DNA from: Paenibacillus radicibacter | Lineage (GTDB): Bacteria > Bacillota > Bacilli > Paenibacillales > NBRC-103111 | Assembly (NCBI RefSeq): GCF_024721995.1 | Contig: NZ_JANQBC010000001.1 | Span: 744,001-808,000, forward strand | Length of the DNA stretch: 64,000 nt | Reading direction: 5' to 3' | In this document: in pieces, positions 9,111 through 19,197 of the stretch | How positions within the stretch are numbered: the first letter of the stretch is position 1 | How the letters are laid out: each line of letters starts with the position of its first letter | The notes under the pieces: model-generated | What the model was told of the DNA's origin: nothing | The model's input: only the letters and a program-made list of their open reading frames with translations | The model's database searches: none | Position numbers and translations under genes: made by a program

Positions 9111-11216
9111 CTAGTGTCCACTTGGAAAATATTGAAACTGCACCGCAGCTGCATCTGCATGCTCACTCACAATAGCAGAGACATACGTTAACTCATCAAA
9201 TTTAAGTACAACCAGACAATCCTTTACATCGGTGAGTTCTTGCCAATGATCTTGCACAAAAGATGTAATCAGTTTACGTTTACCTGCTTCCGATAAAGTC
9301 TTAAACTTACTGAAATCCTGTTCATCTGCAAACTCCAAATACATATTCACAGGCTTGGAGTCGGATTCTAGTTCATCCTCATCTTTATCTTCATTTCCAC
9401 TGCTAACCCCATAGTCTAACTTCTTCTGCAAAGATTGAATCGCATAGGCTTCGGTCTGCTTCGTCTGCTCAGGAGTCGGATCGTACCTACCAGCTAGGAA
9501 TTGCCCTTCACTCAGTACCTTTCCTGCCGCATTATTCAATACGCCGTAGCCGTCAGGTTGCCCCATATAGTGCTCACCAGTGTAGACATCGCCATTTGAC
9601 ATGTAAGAAGTACCCTGCCCGATAAAGTAGCTATTCACAACTTCACCTTCATACTGCTTCTTGCCTCGCTCATCATAGCTAGCTCCCCAGCCATACGGAA
9701 CATCGCGATAGAAATCTCCTTCATATTCCACCTTGCCGTCCACATACTGCTTGCCCTTCCCGTTTCGGAAGTGATCCGCAAAATTACCTTCATATATAAG
9801 TTCATCTTTACGATAAATTTTCGCTTCACCTGTGAGTGAACCGTCAGACTTGTAATTGCCCACAAATTTAAACCCATCTGCTGCATAATACGTACCCTGG
9901 CCATCTGTCACATCATCCTTGTATTGACCTTCAAACACAAGAACGCCCTTGGCATTATAAGATTTCACTAGGCCTTCTTGCTTGCCATTGATGTAATGCG
10001 CAACATCATATCCACCATCTGCATGTACATACTTGCCATCCCCATCGGGAAGTCCGTTCTTGAAAGCTCCTATATAGTACGCATCTGGATTGTACACATC
10101 ATGCATCGTGCCACTACCTTGCATTTTACCTTCTACAAAGTCACCTTCGTACCATACTTTGTTATCTTCCCACATGTACTTACCTTTGCCGTGCGGCTTG
10201 CCATCTTTCGTTGCTCCTTCATATTTCAAAAAATAAGAATGCAACATCTCATTGACATACGAACGAAAACCAGATCGGATATCAACCTCTTGAAGCTCTT
10301 CATTCACACTGATTTCATGTTCAGTTGCATCTGTAATTAATTGCAGTGGAATAAACGTATCTCCATCCACTAAGCGAGGTGCCTGTAACAAAGTCACTTC
10401 TTTTCCCTGAACTGTAGCTTTCGGATTATCAATCTGTAATTCGATCTTAATACGCTCACGCGCGACTTTAATCACTTGCTTCTCTTCATCCCAATCCATC
10501 GTCATATGCAGTGCTTCAGCCAGCGGACGAAGAGGTACCATCATGACGGACTTGCGCATCTCTGGTACAGCCCCCGAATAAATCAAGCTGTTTCCAAAGT
10601 ACACAGACCAAGGCTTCTCAGCTTGTCCTTCCCCTGATGTTTCTGATTCAGGATCAACTTGTTCATTCTTCACTATGACTCCTTGTTCTTCAAAACCTTT
10701 GACGATTTGAAGGGATGCTTCATTTAACGGATTACCAGAAACCGACAATTCAGCAATCTGTTTATGCGAAGCAATAGGCGAAAGATCACTCACTTGATTA
10801 TGATCCAGCCATACATATTGCAAGTTCTTTAGTCCTGTTAGCGGCGTAATATCAAGAATCTGATTACGATCCAATACAACACTGCTAAGTTTAATCAAAT
10901 TCGTAAGCGGCTCAAGACTCGTAATTTGATTTCCTTCCACAATAAGCGCTCTTAAATTCGTCGCATACTGCAAACCTTCTAAGCTAACTACTTTCGCTTG
11001 CTCCGGAATTTGCAGCACCTTAAGTTTTAGCAAATCTGCTTTAACAAGTGTCCCCGTAGGCTTATAAATCTCTTTACGAATAATTTTATCTAATTGCTGA
11101 TCAATAACAATCGGCGCTTTCTCTGTCCTCGCTTCAGCAGTTCCTCCCAACAAAGAAACGAATACCAACATAAATGCGATTGCATATGTACTTATTTTTT
11201 TGAATACCAAAGTCAT
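9111..11216 (-). CDS. Exported LRR / copper amine oxidase-like / MORN-repeat protein
   Basis: This 701-residue protein starts with a signal peptide (basic TLVFKKISTY, hydrophobic core, cleavage near GGTAEA). Residues about 60-175 form leucine-rich repeats (SLEGLQYATNLRALIVEGNQ and three more). Residues about 205-305 resemble the copper amine oxidase N-terminal-like domain of Paenibacillus surface proteins (VMMVPLRPLAEALHMTMDWD). Residues about 325-580 hold ten or so MORN repeats (YEGDF, GKGKYMW, YIGAFKNGLPDGDGKY). The start at 11216 has GGGGTGGGGG just upstream. It is probably a cell-surface adhesion or scaffold protein; the true function is unknown. It sits between smc and rnc, which are usually adjacent. 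Confidence 0.88.
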   Translation of the reverse strand: MTLVFKKISTYAIAFMLVFVSLLGGTAEARTEKAPIVIDQQLDKIIRKEIYKPTGTLVKADLLKLKVLQIPEQAKVVSLEGLQYATNLRALIVEGNQITSLEPLTNLIKLSSVVLDRNQILDITPLTGLKNLQYVWLDHNQVSDLSPIASHKQIAELSVSGNPLNEASLQIVKGFEEQGVIVKNEQVDPESETSGEGQAEKPWSVYFGNSLIYSGAVPEMRKSVMMVPLRPLAEALHMTMDWDEEKQVIKVARERIKIELQIDNPKATVQGKEVTLLQAPRLVDGDTFIPLQLITDATEHEISVNEELQEVDIRSGFRSYVNEMLHSYFLKYEGATKDGKPHGKGKYMWEDNKVWYEGDFVEGKMQGSGTMHDVYNPDAYYIGAFKNGLPDGDGKYVHADGGYDVAHYINGKQEGLVKSYNAKGVLVFEGQYKDDVTDGQGTYYAADGFKFVGNYKSDGSLTGEAKIYRKDELIYEGNFADHFRNGKGKQYVDGKVEYEGDFYRDVPYGWGASYDERGKKQYEGEVVNSYFIGQGTSYMSNGDVYTGEHYMGQPDGYGVLNNAAGKVLSEGQFLAGRYDPTPEQTKQTEAYAIQSLQKKLDYGVSSGNEDKDEDELESDSKPVNMYLEFADEQDFSKFKTLSEAGKRKLITSFVQDHWQELTDVKDCLVVLKFDELTYVSAIVSEHADAAAVQFQYFPSGH

Positions 11217-11240
11217 TTCCCCCACCCCTTATCCACTTAA

Positions 11241-11283
11241 AAAAAAAAAAAAATCGACTTCATAGTGATACTGAAGTCGATTC
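11241..11283 (-). terminator. rnc terminator with a 14-base T tract
   Basis: On the minus strand AATCGACTTCA pairs with TGAAGTCGATT across a short loop and runs straight into 14 consecutive Ts (14 As on the plus strand, 11241-11254). It ends the fab-rnc transcript before the MORN gene. Confidence 0.9.
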
Positions 11284-11312
11284 ATGCAGCTGTATGTCCA
11301 GCTCGTTAGCCA

Positions 11313-12017
11313 TTATTTAATTTCAATACTGACATCTAACTTTTCTAACGCTTGCGCCGCTGCACCTTGTTCTGCTTCTTTCTTAGATCGGCCTAAGCCT
11401 TGACCTAACATTGCGCCGTCCATGTGCACCTCTGCCACGAATTGCTTCTCGTGAGCAGGTCCCCGCTCATCCACAATCCGATATTCCAGCGTTCCCATAC
11501 TATGCTGCTGGGTATGTTCTTGTAAAAAAGTTTTGTAATCGATGATGAGATGTTTGCCTGCAGTTGGGATATGCCCGAATACATGTTTCCGTAAAAAGGA
11601 ACTTGCAGCAAGCAAACCTTGATCCAAGTACAATGCACCAACAAACGACTCGAATACATCCGCTAAGAGAGATGGACGCGTACGCCCACCTGTTAACTCT
11701 TCACCTTTACCTAGTAGGACAAAGGCTCCAAAATTCAACTTCTCAGCGAAAGTAACAAGTGATGGTTCACATACGATGGAGGCTCTCAGCTTCGTCAATT
11801 CTCCTTCTGAACGATCGGGATACGTTTCATATAAGTACTCCGAGACAGATAGTTCGAGGACAGCATCCCCAAGAAACTCTAACCGCTCATTGTCTCGATG
11901 TCCCGCAATCCGATGTTCATTCACGTAGGACGAATGTGTAAAAGCTTGTTTTAACAAATCACCATTACGAAAATGAATTCCAAGCTCCGATTGTAAGTGC
12001 TTTAAATTCCGATTCAT
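11313..12017 (-). CDS. rnc: Ribonuclease III
   Basis: RNase III cleaves double-stranded RNA in rRNA and mRNA processing. The protein (234 residues from 12017) has the catalytic signature [19 protein letters not shown] near residues 35-55, the second acidic cluster ([15 protein letters not shown]) and a C-terminal dsRNA-binding domain ending [19 protein letters not shown]. The ATG at 12017 fits the family start better than the GTG at 12032. It follows fabF, as usual in Bacillales. Confidence 0.97.
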   Translation of the reverse strand: MNRNLKHLQSELGIHFRNGDLLKQAFTHSSYVNEHRIAGHRDNERLEFLGDAVLELSVSEYLYETYPDRSEGELTKLRASIVCEPSLVTFAEKLNFGAFVLLGKGEELTGGRTRPSLLADVFESFVGALYLDQGLLAASSFLRKHVFGHIPTAGKHLIIDYKTFLQEHTQQHSMGTLEYRIVDERGPAHEKQFVAEVHMDGAMLGQGLGRSKKEAEQGAAAQALEKLDVSIEIK

Positions 12018-12080
12018 GATGCAATTCACCACCCCATGAGACTGACATTATGCTAGCTTTGGTCAATGGCTAAATGGCAT

Positions 12081-13319
12081 TTACTCTTCGAATTTTTTAA
12101 GTACAATGGTTGCGTTATGTCCACCAAAACCAAATGAGTTCGACATTGCAACTTTGACTTCAGCTTTACGCGGATGGTTAGGCACATAGTCAAGATCACA
12201 TTCAGGATCTTGGTTCTCCAAGTTGATTGTCGGTGGAATAATACCGTTCTCAATTGTCAAACCACAAATGACTGCCTCTACCCCGCCAGCTGCTCCAAGC
12301 AAATGACCTGTCATCGATTTTGTTGAGCTAACTGCTACTTTATAGGCGTGATCGCCTAATGCTTTCTTAATTGCAATCGTTTCCGATTTATCACCAACTG
12401 GTGTGGAAGTTCCATGAGCGTTGATATAATCAATCTCAGTTGGAGAAATTCCAGCATCTTTGATCGCTTTGATCATACAACGTGCTGCACCATCTGGATC
12501 TGGTTCTGTCATGTGATGAGCATCACCGCTCATACCATAACCGATCACTTCCGCATAGATGTGTGCACCGCGAGCTTTAGCGTGCTCTAGTTCTTCTAGA
12601 ACTAGAATCCCTGCACCCTCACCCATTACGAATCCATCACGATCTGTATCGAATGGACGGCTTGCTCTCTCCGGCTCTTCATTGCGAGTAGACATCGCAC
12701 GAAGTGCACAGAATCCAGCCATGCCTGTTGGTGAAATCGTCGCTTCCGCTCCGCCGCAGATCATAACATCTGCTTCACCGTGTTTGATAAGTTTGAAAGA
12801 GTCACCGATGGAGTGAGTCCCCGTCGCACAAGCCGTTACGGAAGTCGTATTCGGCCCTTTCGCTCCGGTAATCATCGAGATTTGGCCTGAAGCCATATTC
12901 GCGATCATCATCGGAATGAAAAATGGCGAAACGCGTTTCGGTCCTTTTTCAAGCAAGATCTTATGTTGTTCTTCCCAAGTCTGCAAACCACCGATACCAG
13001 AACCAACGGAAACGCCGACTCTCTCAGGATCTGCAAGCTCTCTAACGTCAAGCTTCGCATCTTTCATCGCTCTGTCTGTTGCAGCAACTGCGAACTGAAC
13101 AAAGCGATCCATACGACGCGCTTCACGACGATCGATGTTATAATCCTCAGGGTTAAAGTCTTTAATGGAAGCCCCAATGCGTGTCGTATACTCACTCACA
13201 TCGAATGCTTCAACAAGTGAAACACCAGACTTTCCATCTAATAGATTACCCCAAAACGTTTCAACCTCTTTACCAAGTGAGGTGATAACACCTAAACCCG
13301 TAATGACGACTCGTTTCAT
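12081..13319 (-). CDS. fabF: 3-oxoacyl-[ACP] synthase II FabF
   Basis: FabF elongates acyl-ACP chains with malonyl-ACP. The protein (412 residues from 13319) carries the Cys-His-His triad: [25 protein letters not shown] and [13 protein letters not shown], and the closing [17 protein letters not shown] precedes the chosen start by 6 nt. A hairpin separates it from acpP upstream. Confidence 0.98.
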   Translation of the reverse strand: MKRVVITGLGVITSLGKEVETFWGNLLDGKSGVSLVEAFDVSEYTTRIGASIKDFNPEDYNIDRREARRMDRFVQFAVAATDRAMKDAKLDVRELADPERVGVSVGSGIGGLQTWEEQHKILLEKGPKRVSPFFIPMMIANMASGQISMITGAKGPNTTSVTACATGTHSIGDSFKLIKHGEADVMICGGAEATISPTGMAGFCALRAMSTRNEEPERASRPFDTDRDGFVMGEGAGILVLEELEHAKARGAHIYAEVIGYGMSGDAHHMTEPDPDGAARCMIKAIKDAGISPTEIDYINAHGTSTPVGDKSETIAIKKALGDHAYKVAVSSTKSMTGHLLGAAGGVEAVICGLTIENGIIPPTINLENQDPECDLDYVPNHPRKAEVKVAMSNSFGFGGHNATIVLKKFEE

Positions 13320-13388
13320 TTTGACCACCTCTATATGATTAACCGTGTTTATATTTCAGACTAGTAAAGTTTCTTATAATGAGGAGAA

Positions 13389-13412
13389 GTCCCGTTTTGT
13401 TAAGAACGGGAC
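13389..13412 (-). terminator. Intercistronic hairpin between acpP and fabF
   Basis: GTCCCGTT pairs with AACGGGAC around an 8-nt loop, directly after the acpP stop. The following sequence (TTCTCCTC) has only a weak T tract, so this is more likely a partial attenuator or a stabiliser of the abundant acpP mRNA end than a full terminator. Confidence 0.65.
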
Positions 13413-13421
13413 TCGTAACTC

Positions 13422-13655
13422 TTAGGTATGAGATTTAATGTGGTCTACAACTTGACCTACTGTAGTAATCTTTTCCGCATCTTCATCGGAAATTTCCAAA
13501 TCAAATTCATCTTCAAGTTCCATCACCAATTCAACTACATCAAGAGAATCAGCGCCTAAATCATCTTTAAAAGATGCTTCGAGGGTAACTTCTGCCTCGT
13601 CTACCCCTAGACGATCAATGATAATACGCTTAACGCGATCTAATACGTCGGACAT
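13422..13655 (-). CDS. acpP: Acyl carrier protein
   Basis: AcpP carries growing acyl chains on a 4'-phosphopantetheine arm. The 77-residue acidic protein contains the attachment site [15 protein letters not shown] with Ser in DSLD. The start at 13655 (GGAGGTG about 7 nt upstream) gives [17 protein letters not shown], the usual N terminus; the GTG three codons earlier is rejected because it overlaps this site. Confidence 0.98.
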   Translation of the reverse strand: MSDVLDRVKRIIIDRLGVDEAEVTLEASFKDDLGADSLDVVELVMELEDEFDLEISDEDAEKITTVGQVVDHIKSHT

Positions 13656-13728
13656 CCGGTTCACCTCCTCCTTGGTATTATATATAACTTTACATCAAAA
13701 TTCCAGAGCGTAAGTGTTCACCCTTGAA

Positions 13729-14469
13729 TTACATGTACATGCCGCCGTCTACATGCAGGGTTTGACCTGTCATATAGGATGCATCATCAGATGCTAAGAA
13801 GCGGACTGTCTTGGCAATATCGTCAGGCTGACCAAAGCGAGCTAGTGGGATTTGACCCAGCATCGTCGTGCGAATTTCCTCTGGCAATTGATCCGTCATA
13901 TCCGTATCAATGAAGCCTGGTGCTACAGCATTTACTGTAATACCGCGAGAGGACAATTCTCTAGCTGCTGATTTCGTCAAACCAATTACACCAGCTTTAG
14001 CTGCTACATAGTTAGCCTGTCCCGCATTGCCAAGTACACCAACAACAGATGTTATATTAATAATGCGGCCATAACGTTGTTTCATCATCGGACGTGTTAC
14101 TGCTTTGATGCAGTTAAACACCCCTTTGAGGTTCGTCGTGATCACATCGTCAAATTCTTCTTCTTTCATACGCATAATTAGATTGTCACGCGTAATACCT
14201 GCATTATTCACGAGAATATCAATCTTGCCGAAAGCTTCGATTGTTTCTTTCACCATTGCATCTACTTCAGCAACAGATCCAACATTCGCACGAATCTTAA
14301 TCGCTTTGCGTCCCATCGCTTCAATCGCTTGTACAACTTCGCTAGCCGCAGCTTCATTACCTGCAAAGTTCACCGCAATATCAGCACCTGCTTCTGCCAT
14401 TGAGAGCGCGATTGCTCGTCCAATACCGCGAGATGCACCTGTTACTAATACGGATTTACCTGTAAGCAT
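13729..14469 (-). CDS. fabG: 3-oxoacyl-[ACP] reductase FabG
   Basis: FabG reduces 3-ketoacyl-ACP with NADPH. The SDR fold (246 residues) shows the cofactor motif [21 protein letters not shown], catalytic Ser in ITSVVG and YVAAKAG (Tyr-x3-Lys). GGAGGAGAT precedes the ATG at 14469; the longer frame to 14496 overlaps that site. It lies between fabD and acpP. Confidence 0.98.
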   Translation of the reverse strand: MLTGKSVLVTGASRGIGRAIALSMAEAGADIAVNFAGNEAAASEVVQAIEAMGRKAIKIRANVGSVAEVDAMVKETIEAFGKIDILVNNAGITRDNLIMRMKEEEFDDVITTNLKGVFNCIKAVTRPMMKQRYGRIINITSVVGVLGNAGQANYVAAKAGVIGLTKSAARELSSRGITVNAVAPGFIDTDMTDQLPEEIRTTMLGQIPLARFGQPDDIAKTVRFLASDDASYMTGQTLHVDGGMYM

Positions 14470-14504
14470 TTGATTTATCTCCTCCATGCACGTCAAGATA
14501 CGTG

Positions 14505-15440
14505 CTATTCTTGTTCAGCTGCGAATTTCACCACAGCTTCAAGTGAGTTAATCGATACTGTTTTCAAAGAACGATCGACTTTCTTGATCAGTCCTGCTAG
14601 AACAGAACCAGAACCAAGCTCAATAAACGTATCTACACCTTGTGCAGCAAGGTAAGTAATTGTATCTTCCCAAAGAACTGGGGAGTACACTTGCTCAACA
14701 AGCAAATTGCGAATTTCGTCAGGTGAAGTCACCGGATTTGCTGTTACGTTCGCAACCACAGGAATAGCAGCCTCAGACATGGATACACCACGTAATGTTT
14801 CAGCGAGTCGCTCTGCAGCTGGCTTCATTAAAGAAGAATGGAATGGACCACTTACTTCAAGTGGAATCACACGCTTAGCACCTGCTTCTTTGCCGCGAGC
14901 AACAACTTCGCCAACACCTTCGCTAGATCCGGATACGACGATCTGGCCTGGGCAGTTGATGTTTGCAAGTTCAACAAGAGCACCCTTGCTTGTAATGTCT
15001 GCACAAAGATCAGCGAGTGTTTGGCGCTCAGCGCCAAGTGTTGCTGCCATTGCACCTTGACCACTTGGTACAGCTTGCTCCATGAATTCACCACGCGCGC
15101 GAACGGTGCGAACCGCATCCTCAAAGGACATCACACCAGCAGCGACAAGCGCACTGTATTCACCAAGGCTGTGACCTGCAACAAAGTCAGGTGTAATGCC
15201 TTTCGCTTTGAAAGCTTCTAGACAAGCTACGCTCATTGTAAGAAGCGCAGGCTGTGTATTATAAGTAATTTTAAGATCGGATTCAGGACCTTCGAACATC
15301 AGGTCTGACAACTTAATTCCAAGTGCATCATCTGCACGGTCGAAATAAGCTTTAGCCTCAGGTAAGGAAGCATACAAATCTTTTCCCATACCTACAGATT
15401 GGGACCCTTGCCCCGGAAATACAAACGCAATTTTACTCAT
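14505..15440 (-). CDS. fabD: Malonyl-CoA:ACP transacylase FabD
   Basis: FabD loads malonate on ACP. The protein (311 residues) begins [19 protein letters not shown] and has the nucleophile elbow [14 protein letters not shown] plus the catalytic His in [17 protein letters not shown] lies about 12 nt before the ATG at 15440. It is in the plsX-fabH-fabD-fabG-acpP-fabF operon. Confidence 0.98.
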   Translation of the reverse strand: MSKIAFVFPGQGSQSVGMGKDLYASLPEAKAYFDRADDALGIKLSDLMFEGPESDLKITYNTQPALLTMSVACLEAFKAKGITPDFVAGHSLGEYSALVAAGVMSFEDAVRTVRARGEFMEQAVPSGQGAMAATLGAERQTLADLCADITSKGALVELANINCPGQIVVSGSSEGVGEVVARGKEAGAKRVIPLEVSGPFHSSLMKPAAERLAETLRGVSMSEAAIPVVANVTANPVTSPDEIRNLLVEQVYSPVLWEDTITYLAAQGVDTFIELGSGSVLAGLIKKVDRSLKTVSINSLEAVVKFAAEQE

Positions 15441-15457
15441 TAGGCAAGTATCCTCCT

Positions 15458-16447
15458 CTACCAATTAATAACCGAAGCGCCCCAAGTAAGACCGCCGCCA
15501 AATCCAACAAGGACAATGCAATTACCTTCTTGAATACGACCGCTCTCAACGGCTTCAGCTAATGCTACAGGAATGGACGCTGCCGACATGTTGCCATATT
15601 TATCTAAATTCATCATACACTTATCTTCTGTCAAGTTCAGTCGATTGAGTGCAGAATGGATGATACGCGTATTGGCTTGATGCGGAACGAGAAGATCAAT
15701 GTCTTCTTTCGTCTTGCCTGCTTTGCGAAGTGCTTCCTCTGCTGCATTACCCATGATACGTACAGCGAACTTGAACACTTCACTGCCTGCCATATAAATG
15801 TAATGCTTCTTACCATTAACGGTCTCAATGGAAGACGGGAAACGTGAGCCCCCACCTTCAATCTTAAGCAGTTCGCCGCCTGAACCATCTGCGCCAAGCT
15901 CGAACGATTGGAAGCCGCGTCCTTCTGTCGTAGGGCCAAGTACAACTGCACCCGCACCATCTCCGAACAGAATGCATGTGTTACGGTCTTCATAATCTGT
16001 AATCTTGGATAAGCATTCAGCACCAATAACAAGTGCATACTTATAAGTACCTGTAGCAATAAAATTAGAAGCGTTCGCAAGTCCGTAAATAAATCCAGAG
16101 CAAGCTGCGGAAATATCAAAAGCTGCTGCTTTCTTCGCACCTAATTTCGTTTGTAAAATACAAGATGTCGATGGGAAGGACATATCAGGCGTAATCGTTG
16201 CAACAACGATTAAATCCAAATCTTCCGGGCCGATTCCTGCATTCTTCAGCGCTTCTTGTGCTGCGATATACGCGAGATCAGACGTTGCTTGATCGGGTGC
16301 TGCAATACGACGTTCACGAATTCCTGTACGCGATACAATCCATTCGTCATTCGTCTCCACCATCGATTCCAACTCTTGATTCGTAAGTACGCGCTCTGGT
16401 ACATATTTACCTGTTCCTAATATCCCTACTGGGGTTAACTGCATCAT
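15458..16447 (-). CDS. fabH: 3-oxoacyl-[ACP] synthase III FabH
   Basis: FabH starts fatty acid synthesis by condensing a short acyl-CoA with malonyl-ACP; in this group branched primers are preferred, giving iso and anteiso lipids. The triad is visible: Cys in DISAACSGFIYGLA, His in LVPHQANTRI and Asn in KYGNMSAASIP. The start is ATG at 16447 or the next codon; the frame start at 16456 lacks spacing from the ribosome binding site. It overlaps or abuts plsX. Confidence 0.97.
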   Translation of the reverse strand: MMQLTPVGILGTGKYVPERVLTNQELESMVETNDEWIVSRTGIRERRIAAPDQATSDLAYIAAQEALKNAGIGPEDLDLIVVATITPDMSFPSTSCILQTKLGAKKAAAFDISAACSGFIYGLANASNFIATGTYKYALVIGAECLSKITDYEDRNTCILFGDGAGAVVLGPTTEGRGFQSFELGADGSGGELLKIEGGGSRFPSSIETVNGKKHYIYMAGSEVFKFAVRIMGNAAEEALRKAGKTKEDIDLLVPHQANTRIIHSALNRLNLTEDKCMMNLDKYGNMSAASIPVALAEAVESGRIQEGNCIVLVGFGGGLTWGASVINW

Positions 16448-16452
16448 TTCTC

Positions 16453-17439
16453 TCACTTCCCCTGACCGATTTCCTTCGAAATAGTTCCCACTAAATCATT
16501 CTGGATCGCAATCCGAGCTTGACGTACGGCATTCTTAATCGCAACTGCGTTGGATGATCCATGGCTTTTAAGTACTAGACCATTCGTTCCAAGCAGCGGA
16601 GCCGCTCCATGCTCTTTATAATCAAACTTCTTAAACTGGGATAATCCCGGTTTCATAATGAGTGCTGCAAGCTTTGTAAACGCAGAACGCATGAATTCTT
16701 TCTTCAACATGGAAAGCAATGTTCCTGCTGCGCCTTCAAGCGTTTTTAACATAATGTTACCCGCAAACCCGTCACACACAATCACGTCGCATGTTCCTTG
16801 CAGAATCGTCTTCGACTCAATATTACCTACAAAATGAATCGGACTTTGTTCCAAGATTGGGAAAGCTGCCTTTGTCAGCTCGTTACCCTTCATCGCTTCT
16901 GTCCCGACGTTAAGCAAACCAACTCGCGGCTTTGCAACGCCATGAACTTTCTCACGATACACACTTCCCATTACAGCAAACTGCTTAAGCTGCTCGGGTG
17001 TAGCATCCATATTCGCGCCTAAATCAAGCGCAAGTACGCCTTTTCCATCTATAGTCGGAAGCATTGGAGCAAGCGCTGGACGTTCAATACCTGGGATACG
17101 ACCAACAACAAGTAAACCAGTTGTAAGCAATGCCCCTGTATTTCCAGCAGAAATCATCGCTTCCGCTGCTCCTTCTTTTACTAGTCTACCCGCGATTACC
17201 ATGGAAGCATCCTTCTTGCGACGAACCGCTTTCACAGGCTCATCATCAGGACCAATGACTTCTACTGTATGTTCAATCGTTACATTTGCAGGAAGGGTAG
17301 GTGAAATCGCATGAATCTGCTCACGATCTCCAACCAAGATCAAATTCACATCTGACCACTCTTTTGCCGCTGCCAAAGCACCTTCGACAATTGCCTGCGG
17401 CGCATGGTCGCCACCCATGACGTCTATTGCTATCCGCAT
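16453..17439 (-). CDS. plsX: Phosphate acyltransferase PlsX
   Basis: PlsX converts acyl-ACP to acyl-phosphate for PlsY in phospholipid synthesis. The 328-residue protein starts MRIAIDVMGGDHAP, with SAGNTGALLTTGL, LALDLGANMD and CDGFAGNIMLKTLEG, all PlsX signatures. It has its own promoter at 17465-17494, so it need not depend on the fapR-moaE-moaD transcript. Confidence 0.98.
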   Translation of the reverse strand: MRIAIDVMGGDHAPQAIVEGALAAAKEWSDVNLILVGDREQIHAISPTLPANVTIEHTVEVIGPDDEPVKAVRRKKDASMVIAGRLVKEGAAEAMISAGNTGALLTTGLLVVGRIPGIERPALAPMLPTIDGKGVLALDLGANMDATPEQLKQFAVMGSVYREKVHGVAKPRVGLLNVGTEAMKGNELTKAAFPILEQSPIHFVGNIESKTILQGTCDVIVCDGFAGNIMLKTLEGAAGTLLSMLKKEFMRSAFTKLAALIMKPGLSQFKKFDYKEHGAAPLLGTNGLVLKSHGSSNAVAIKNAVRQARIAIQNDLVGTISKEIGQGK

Positions 17440-17464
17440 ACTCTAGCCTCCTAAGCCACAGCTC

Positions 17465-17494
17465 ATCATATCATGCTTATAAAACGATGGTCAA
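17465..17494 (-). promoter_or_regulatory. Sigma-A promoter of plsX-fabHDG-acpP-fabF-rnc
   Basis: On the minus strand TTGACC and TATGAT are separated by 18 nt, in the 90-bp moaD-plsX gap. A T-rich run directly precedes the -35 box. Confidence 0.65.
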
Positions 17495-17529
17495 AAAAAA
17501 TAATATGTAAACCGCACCGCTCTAGCAGA

Positions 17530-17763
17530 TCATCCTCCACTGACTGGCGGTATAAAAGCGACAACCTCTCCACGCTTAACCACTTGCTGATCGTCTGCAA
17601 ACTTTTCGTTTACGGCGACCATCATAACTTCTTGTTCTTGCAAACCAAATCTTTCACTCATATGTTGCTTCAATTCCTGAATCGTCATCCGATCCTGATC
17701 AATCAAGACTTGCGCATCGCCGACAACTTCCCTCATTCGAGCAAACAGCAGCACTTTAATCAT
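17530..17763 (-). CDS. moaD: Molybdopterin synthase small subunit MoaD
   Basis: MoaD carries the sulfur (as a C-terminal thiocarboxylate) that MoaE transfers to make molybdopterin. The 77-residue ubiquitin-like protein ends in the required Gly-Gly (PPVSGG). Its start overlaps the moaE stop by 4 nt (ATGA). Its place between fapR and plsX is unusual. Confidence 0.93.
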   Translation of the reverse strand: MIKVLLFARMREVVGDAQVLIDQDRMTIQELKQHMSERFGLQEQEVMMVAVNEKFADDQQVVKRGEVVAFIPPVSGG

Positions 17764-18227
17764 CCTTGATCATCTCCAGTTGGTTTACCAGTTGGATATG
17801 GCGTTGTTCCTAACTGATCTCCGATCCACATCTCACCATCGGACCAATGTTCTTTTTTCCAAATCGGCACGATCTCTTTGATCCGCTCAATCGCATATCG
17901 ATTCGCTTCATAAGCTTCTGCACGATGGGCAGTTGCAACTGCGATTACGACCGCAATATCACTAATCTCAAGGCGCCCAATTCGATGCCAGATCGAAGTA
18001 ACCGTACCGGACCAACGCTCGGCGATCTCATCACCAATCTGACGTAGTTTATTCTCAGCCATCTCTTTATAGGCCTCATATTGTAAAAAAAGTGTCTGCT
18101 TGTCTTGTGTCATCTCACGCACGGTCCCTGTGAATGTAAGCACAGCTCCAGCGTTGCGATGGATGACAGCCTTCGAGACAGCATCTATAGATATTGGCTC
18201 TGTCGTAATGCCGAAAAGCTCGATCAT
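17760..18227 (-). CDS. moaE: Molybdopterin synthase catalytic subunit MoaE
   Basis: MoaE converts precursor Z (cPMP) to molybdopterin with MoaD. The 155-residue protein has [42 protein letters not shown] and the active-site Lys region ([12 protein letters not shown]). It overlaps both fapR upstream and moaD downstream by 4 nt, so fapR-moaE-moaD form one coupled unit. Confidence 0.96.
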   Translation of the reverse strand: MIELFGITTEPISIDAVSKAVIHRNAGAVLTFTGTVREMTQDKQTLFLQYEAYKEMAENKLRQIGDEIAERWSGTVTSIWHRIGRLEISDIAVVIAVATAHRAEAYEANRYAIERIKEIVPIWKKEHWSDGEMWIGDQLGTTPYPTGKPTGDDQG

Positions 18228-18790
18228 AAGGGTACAGCTCCCATTGAGTGTACAATGACGAACGTGCCTTCAAACACTAACTCATCCCCCACATAAGTAA
18301 ATACTTCAACTTTCGCTTTCCCCTTCGATATGGAACGAACGTAAGCCTTTGCAATACATTTCTCACCGAGCCTTACCGAACGAATGAAGCGAATGTTCGC
18401 TGATCCCGTGAGCGCAATTTCATCATTAATAACGGCAACTGCAAGGGAATTGGCTTGTGAGAAAATATGATGACCCCGCGCAATCTGCGTACGCGAGAAA
18501 ACGTGTTCTTCTTTTAATTCAAAAATAGAGATTCCGCTCTTATCGAGCTGCAAATCAATCACTTCACCAATAATTTCGCTAAGCGGCAAAGAACGAACTT
18601 GATCATAAGACTCCGCCATCTGCTTAATCCGCTCTCGCAATTCTGGAATGCCTAGTTCTAGGCGATCCAGACGAACGGTTTGGATGCTCACTTCAAAGCG
18701 GCGCATTAACTCTTCGTCTGTCATGAATGGATTATCCACAATCGCTTGTTGGAGTTCTTGCTGTCTTTGCCTCTTGGGAAGACGTGCCAT
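18224..18790 (-). CDS. fapR: Fatty acid and phospholipid regulator FapR
   Basis: FapR represses fatty acid and phospholipid genes and is released by malonyl-CoA. The protein (188 residues) has an N-terminal DeoR-like HTH ([21 protein letters not shown]), a linker helix and a hot-dog effector domain ([20 protein letters not shown]). A FapR-like box lies 34-51 bp upstream of its start, which fits the known autoregulation. Confidence 0.96.
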   Translation of the reverse strand: MARLPKRQRQQELQQAIVDNPFMTDEELMRRFEVSIQTVRLDRLELGIPELRERIKQMAESYDQVRSLPLSEIIGEVIDLQLDKSGISIFELKEEHVFSRTQIARGHHIFSQANSLAVAVINDEIALTGSANIRFIRSVRLGEKCIAKAYVRSISKGKAKVEVFTYVGDELVFEGTFVIVHSMGAVPL

Positions 18791-18823
18791 CAGGAGCACC
18801 CCCTTGTGATGTATAAGGAACTT

Positions 18824-18841
18824 CTATTACCTGATCCTAAA
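18824..18841. promoter_or_regulatory. FapR-box-like operator upstream of fapR
   Basis: The 18-bp sequence CTATTACCTGATCCTAAA matches the palindromic FapR box as I remember it (TTAGTAC...GTACTAA type) at most positions, and lies between the gene and the AT-rich upstream region. The match is by eye against a consensus recalled from Bacillus, so it is a candidate only. Confidence 0.5.
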
Positions 18842-18916
18842 GTGTAGTATATATAAATTGTGTCCAAAAGGAAAGCTTTGCTTGTTTAAGAGACAACTAG
18901 AAACAGTTTAGTAAGC

Positions 18917-18953
18917 AAAAAAATAGCACCCCATCTTAATGATGAAGTGCTAT
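18917..18953 (-). terminator. rpmF terminator
   Basis: On the minus strand GATAGCAC and GTGCTATT flank a second inner pairing (CATC/GATG) and are followed by a T7 run. Confidence 0.88.
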
Positions 18954-18973
18954 CTTTCCCGGCGATAAGTATA

Positions 18974-19147
18974 TTATGCCTTAACGATTTCTCTGCCTTT
19001 GTATGTTCCGCAAGTTTTGCAAACACGATGAGAAATTTTCAATTCTCCACATTGTTCACATTTCACCATTCCTGGAACTGCTAATTTAAAGTGAGTACGA
19101 CGCATGTCGCGGCGTGTTTTAGATGTTCTTCTCTGAGGTACTGCCAT
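18974..19147 (-). CDS. rpmF: 50S ribosomal protein L32
   Basis: The 57-residue L32 starts [17 protein letters not shown] and has the zinc-ribbon pairs CEQCG and CKTCG, so this is the zinc-binding (C+) form. GGAGGTGGG lies upstream of the ATG at 19147. It follows ylbN (yceD), the near-universal arrangement. Confidence 0.98.
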   Translation of the reverse strand: MAVPQRRTSKTRRDMRRTHFKLAVPGMVKCEQCGELKISHRVCKTCGTYKGREIVKA

Positions 19148-19197
19148 CTCTTCCCACCTCCTTTATAAAATTCACATTGCTGTTGTTGTGCATGGTT

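Noticed and set aside
11241-11254. Poly-A run as a contingency (phase-variable) tract
   Set aside because: It lies outside genes and forms the T tract of the rnc terminator.
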